The notes beneath the pieces are model-generated. The model had not been told where the DNA came from, did no database searches, and was given only the letters and a program-made list of their open reading frames with translations. The translations under genes and the position numbers were made by a program. Source: Rhinolophus ferrumequinum (lineage: Eukaryota; Chordata; Mammalia; Chiroptera; Rhinolophidae). From it: 64,000 nt of DNA. Position 1 is the stretch's first letter; every line of letters begins with the position of its first letter. Shown here in pieces: positions 63,469-64,000 of the stretch. The DNA lies in assembly GCF_004115265.2 (NCBI RefSeq), contig NC_046292.1, positions 10,868,001 through 10,932,000 on the forward strand, given 5' to 3'.

Positions 63469-64000
63469 TGATCTGCTTTTTAAAGGGGGTATAGTCTAAC
63501 TGTTTCTTAACTGGCAGTCAAAAACCTTTCCCTGAATGCTTTCAAATTACTGTCTCATCATGATGCCAGAGGGGACATGAGGGAATGAGTAATGGCACTG
63601 ATGTTTCCGATCATACTCTCCATCTCCTAGTCACGACTCTTCACACACACACACACTTTATCAGGGCAGGTCCAATGAAAGGCATTCACTCCAGATGTAG
63701 TACACTGGTTCTTCCCACACAAAACTGGCCTTGAGGGCAAAATAAGACCAGACAGAGCAGATTGACTGACCAGCCTACGTTATGGTTTCTTTTGTGTGGG
63801 TACATTTCGGATGGTCGTAGTGAGGAGCCTGAATTGGTGTCTGTATGGGGGTTGGGGAGAGATTAATTTTGCTGATAGGATCCAAGCTGGGTCTCTGGAA
63901 GCTGCTCAAGCCTGTGGCTATATAGAGCTGTCATTATGGTAGTGCGTGAAGTGACTGACCTTGATAGCAAGAGATCAGAGGTCAGAAGCATAATCTGGAG

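Overview
The window is mammalian nuclear DNA, most likely from a bat of the horseshoe/leaf-nosed group (Rhinolophoidea). It carries five copies of a composite tRNA-derived SINE whose head reads GGCCGGCCCGGTGGCTCAGG, a type I know from rhinolophoid bats. It also carries the usual eutherian fossils (MIR, L2, CR1/L3, MER5A, MaLR LTRs, L1 3' ends). Genes are split into exons with GT-AG introns. The gene order ARHGEF19, ANO7-like, CPLANE2 (RSG1), FBXO42, all on the minus strand, matches human 1p36.13 as I remember it. Species and orthology are inferences from sequence and memory, not from a search.

Layout, left to right. 1-9.26 kb: intergenic, full of repeats, with one strong CTCF-like motif near 0.7 kb and three SINEs between 2.3 and 4.1 kb. 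9.28-18.97 kb: ARHGEF19, with all 15 coding exons and a clean 805-codon reading frame; the first noncoding exon is only a candidate near 20.05 kb. 20.2-24.5 kb: intergenic. 24.5-30.3 kb: an anoctamin-7-like pseudogene with recognisable exons that change frame internally. 30.4-32.9 kb: intergenic, with a 23-bp exact direct repeat and an LTR fragment. 32.89-35.82 kb: CPLANE2, five coding exons, 258 codons, with a GC-rich likely promoter near 36.3 kb. 36.5-46.2 kb: intergenic, with a SINE, two MaLR LTRs, a palindromic MITE and L2 pieces. 46.2-55.8 kb: the 3' part of FBXO42 (six coding exons and a 3.7-kb 3' UTR). 55.8-64 kb: an FBXO42 intron running off the right edge.

Function. ARHGEF19 (WGEF) is a Rho guanine-nucleotide exchange factor linked to non-canonical Wnt/planar-cell-polarity signalling. 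CPLANE2 is a small GTPase-like protein of the ciliogenesis and planar-polarity effector machinery. FBXO42 is the substrate receptor of an SCF ubiquitin ligase. The first two act in related biology, but nothing in the sequence shows co-regulation. I found no new system. The points most worth checking are the decayed ANO7-like gene, the variable tail module of the SINE, the paired TA-flanked MITEs, two GC-box clusters away from annotated starts, and the 23-bp duplicated motif.
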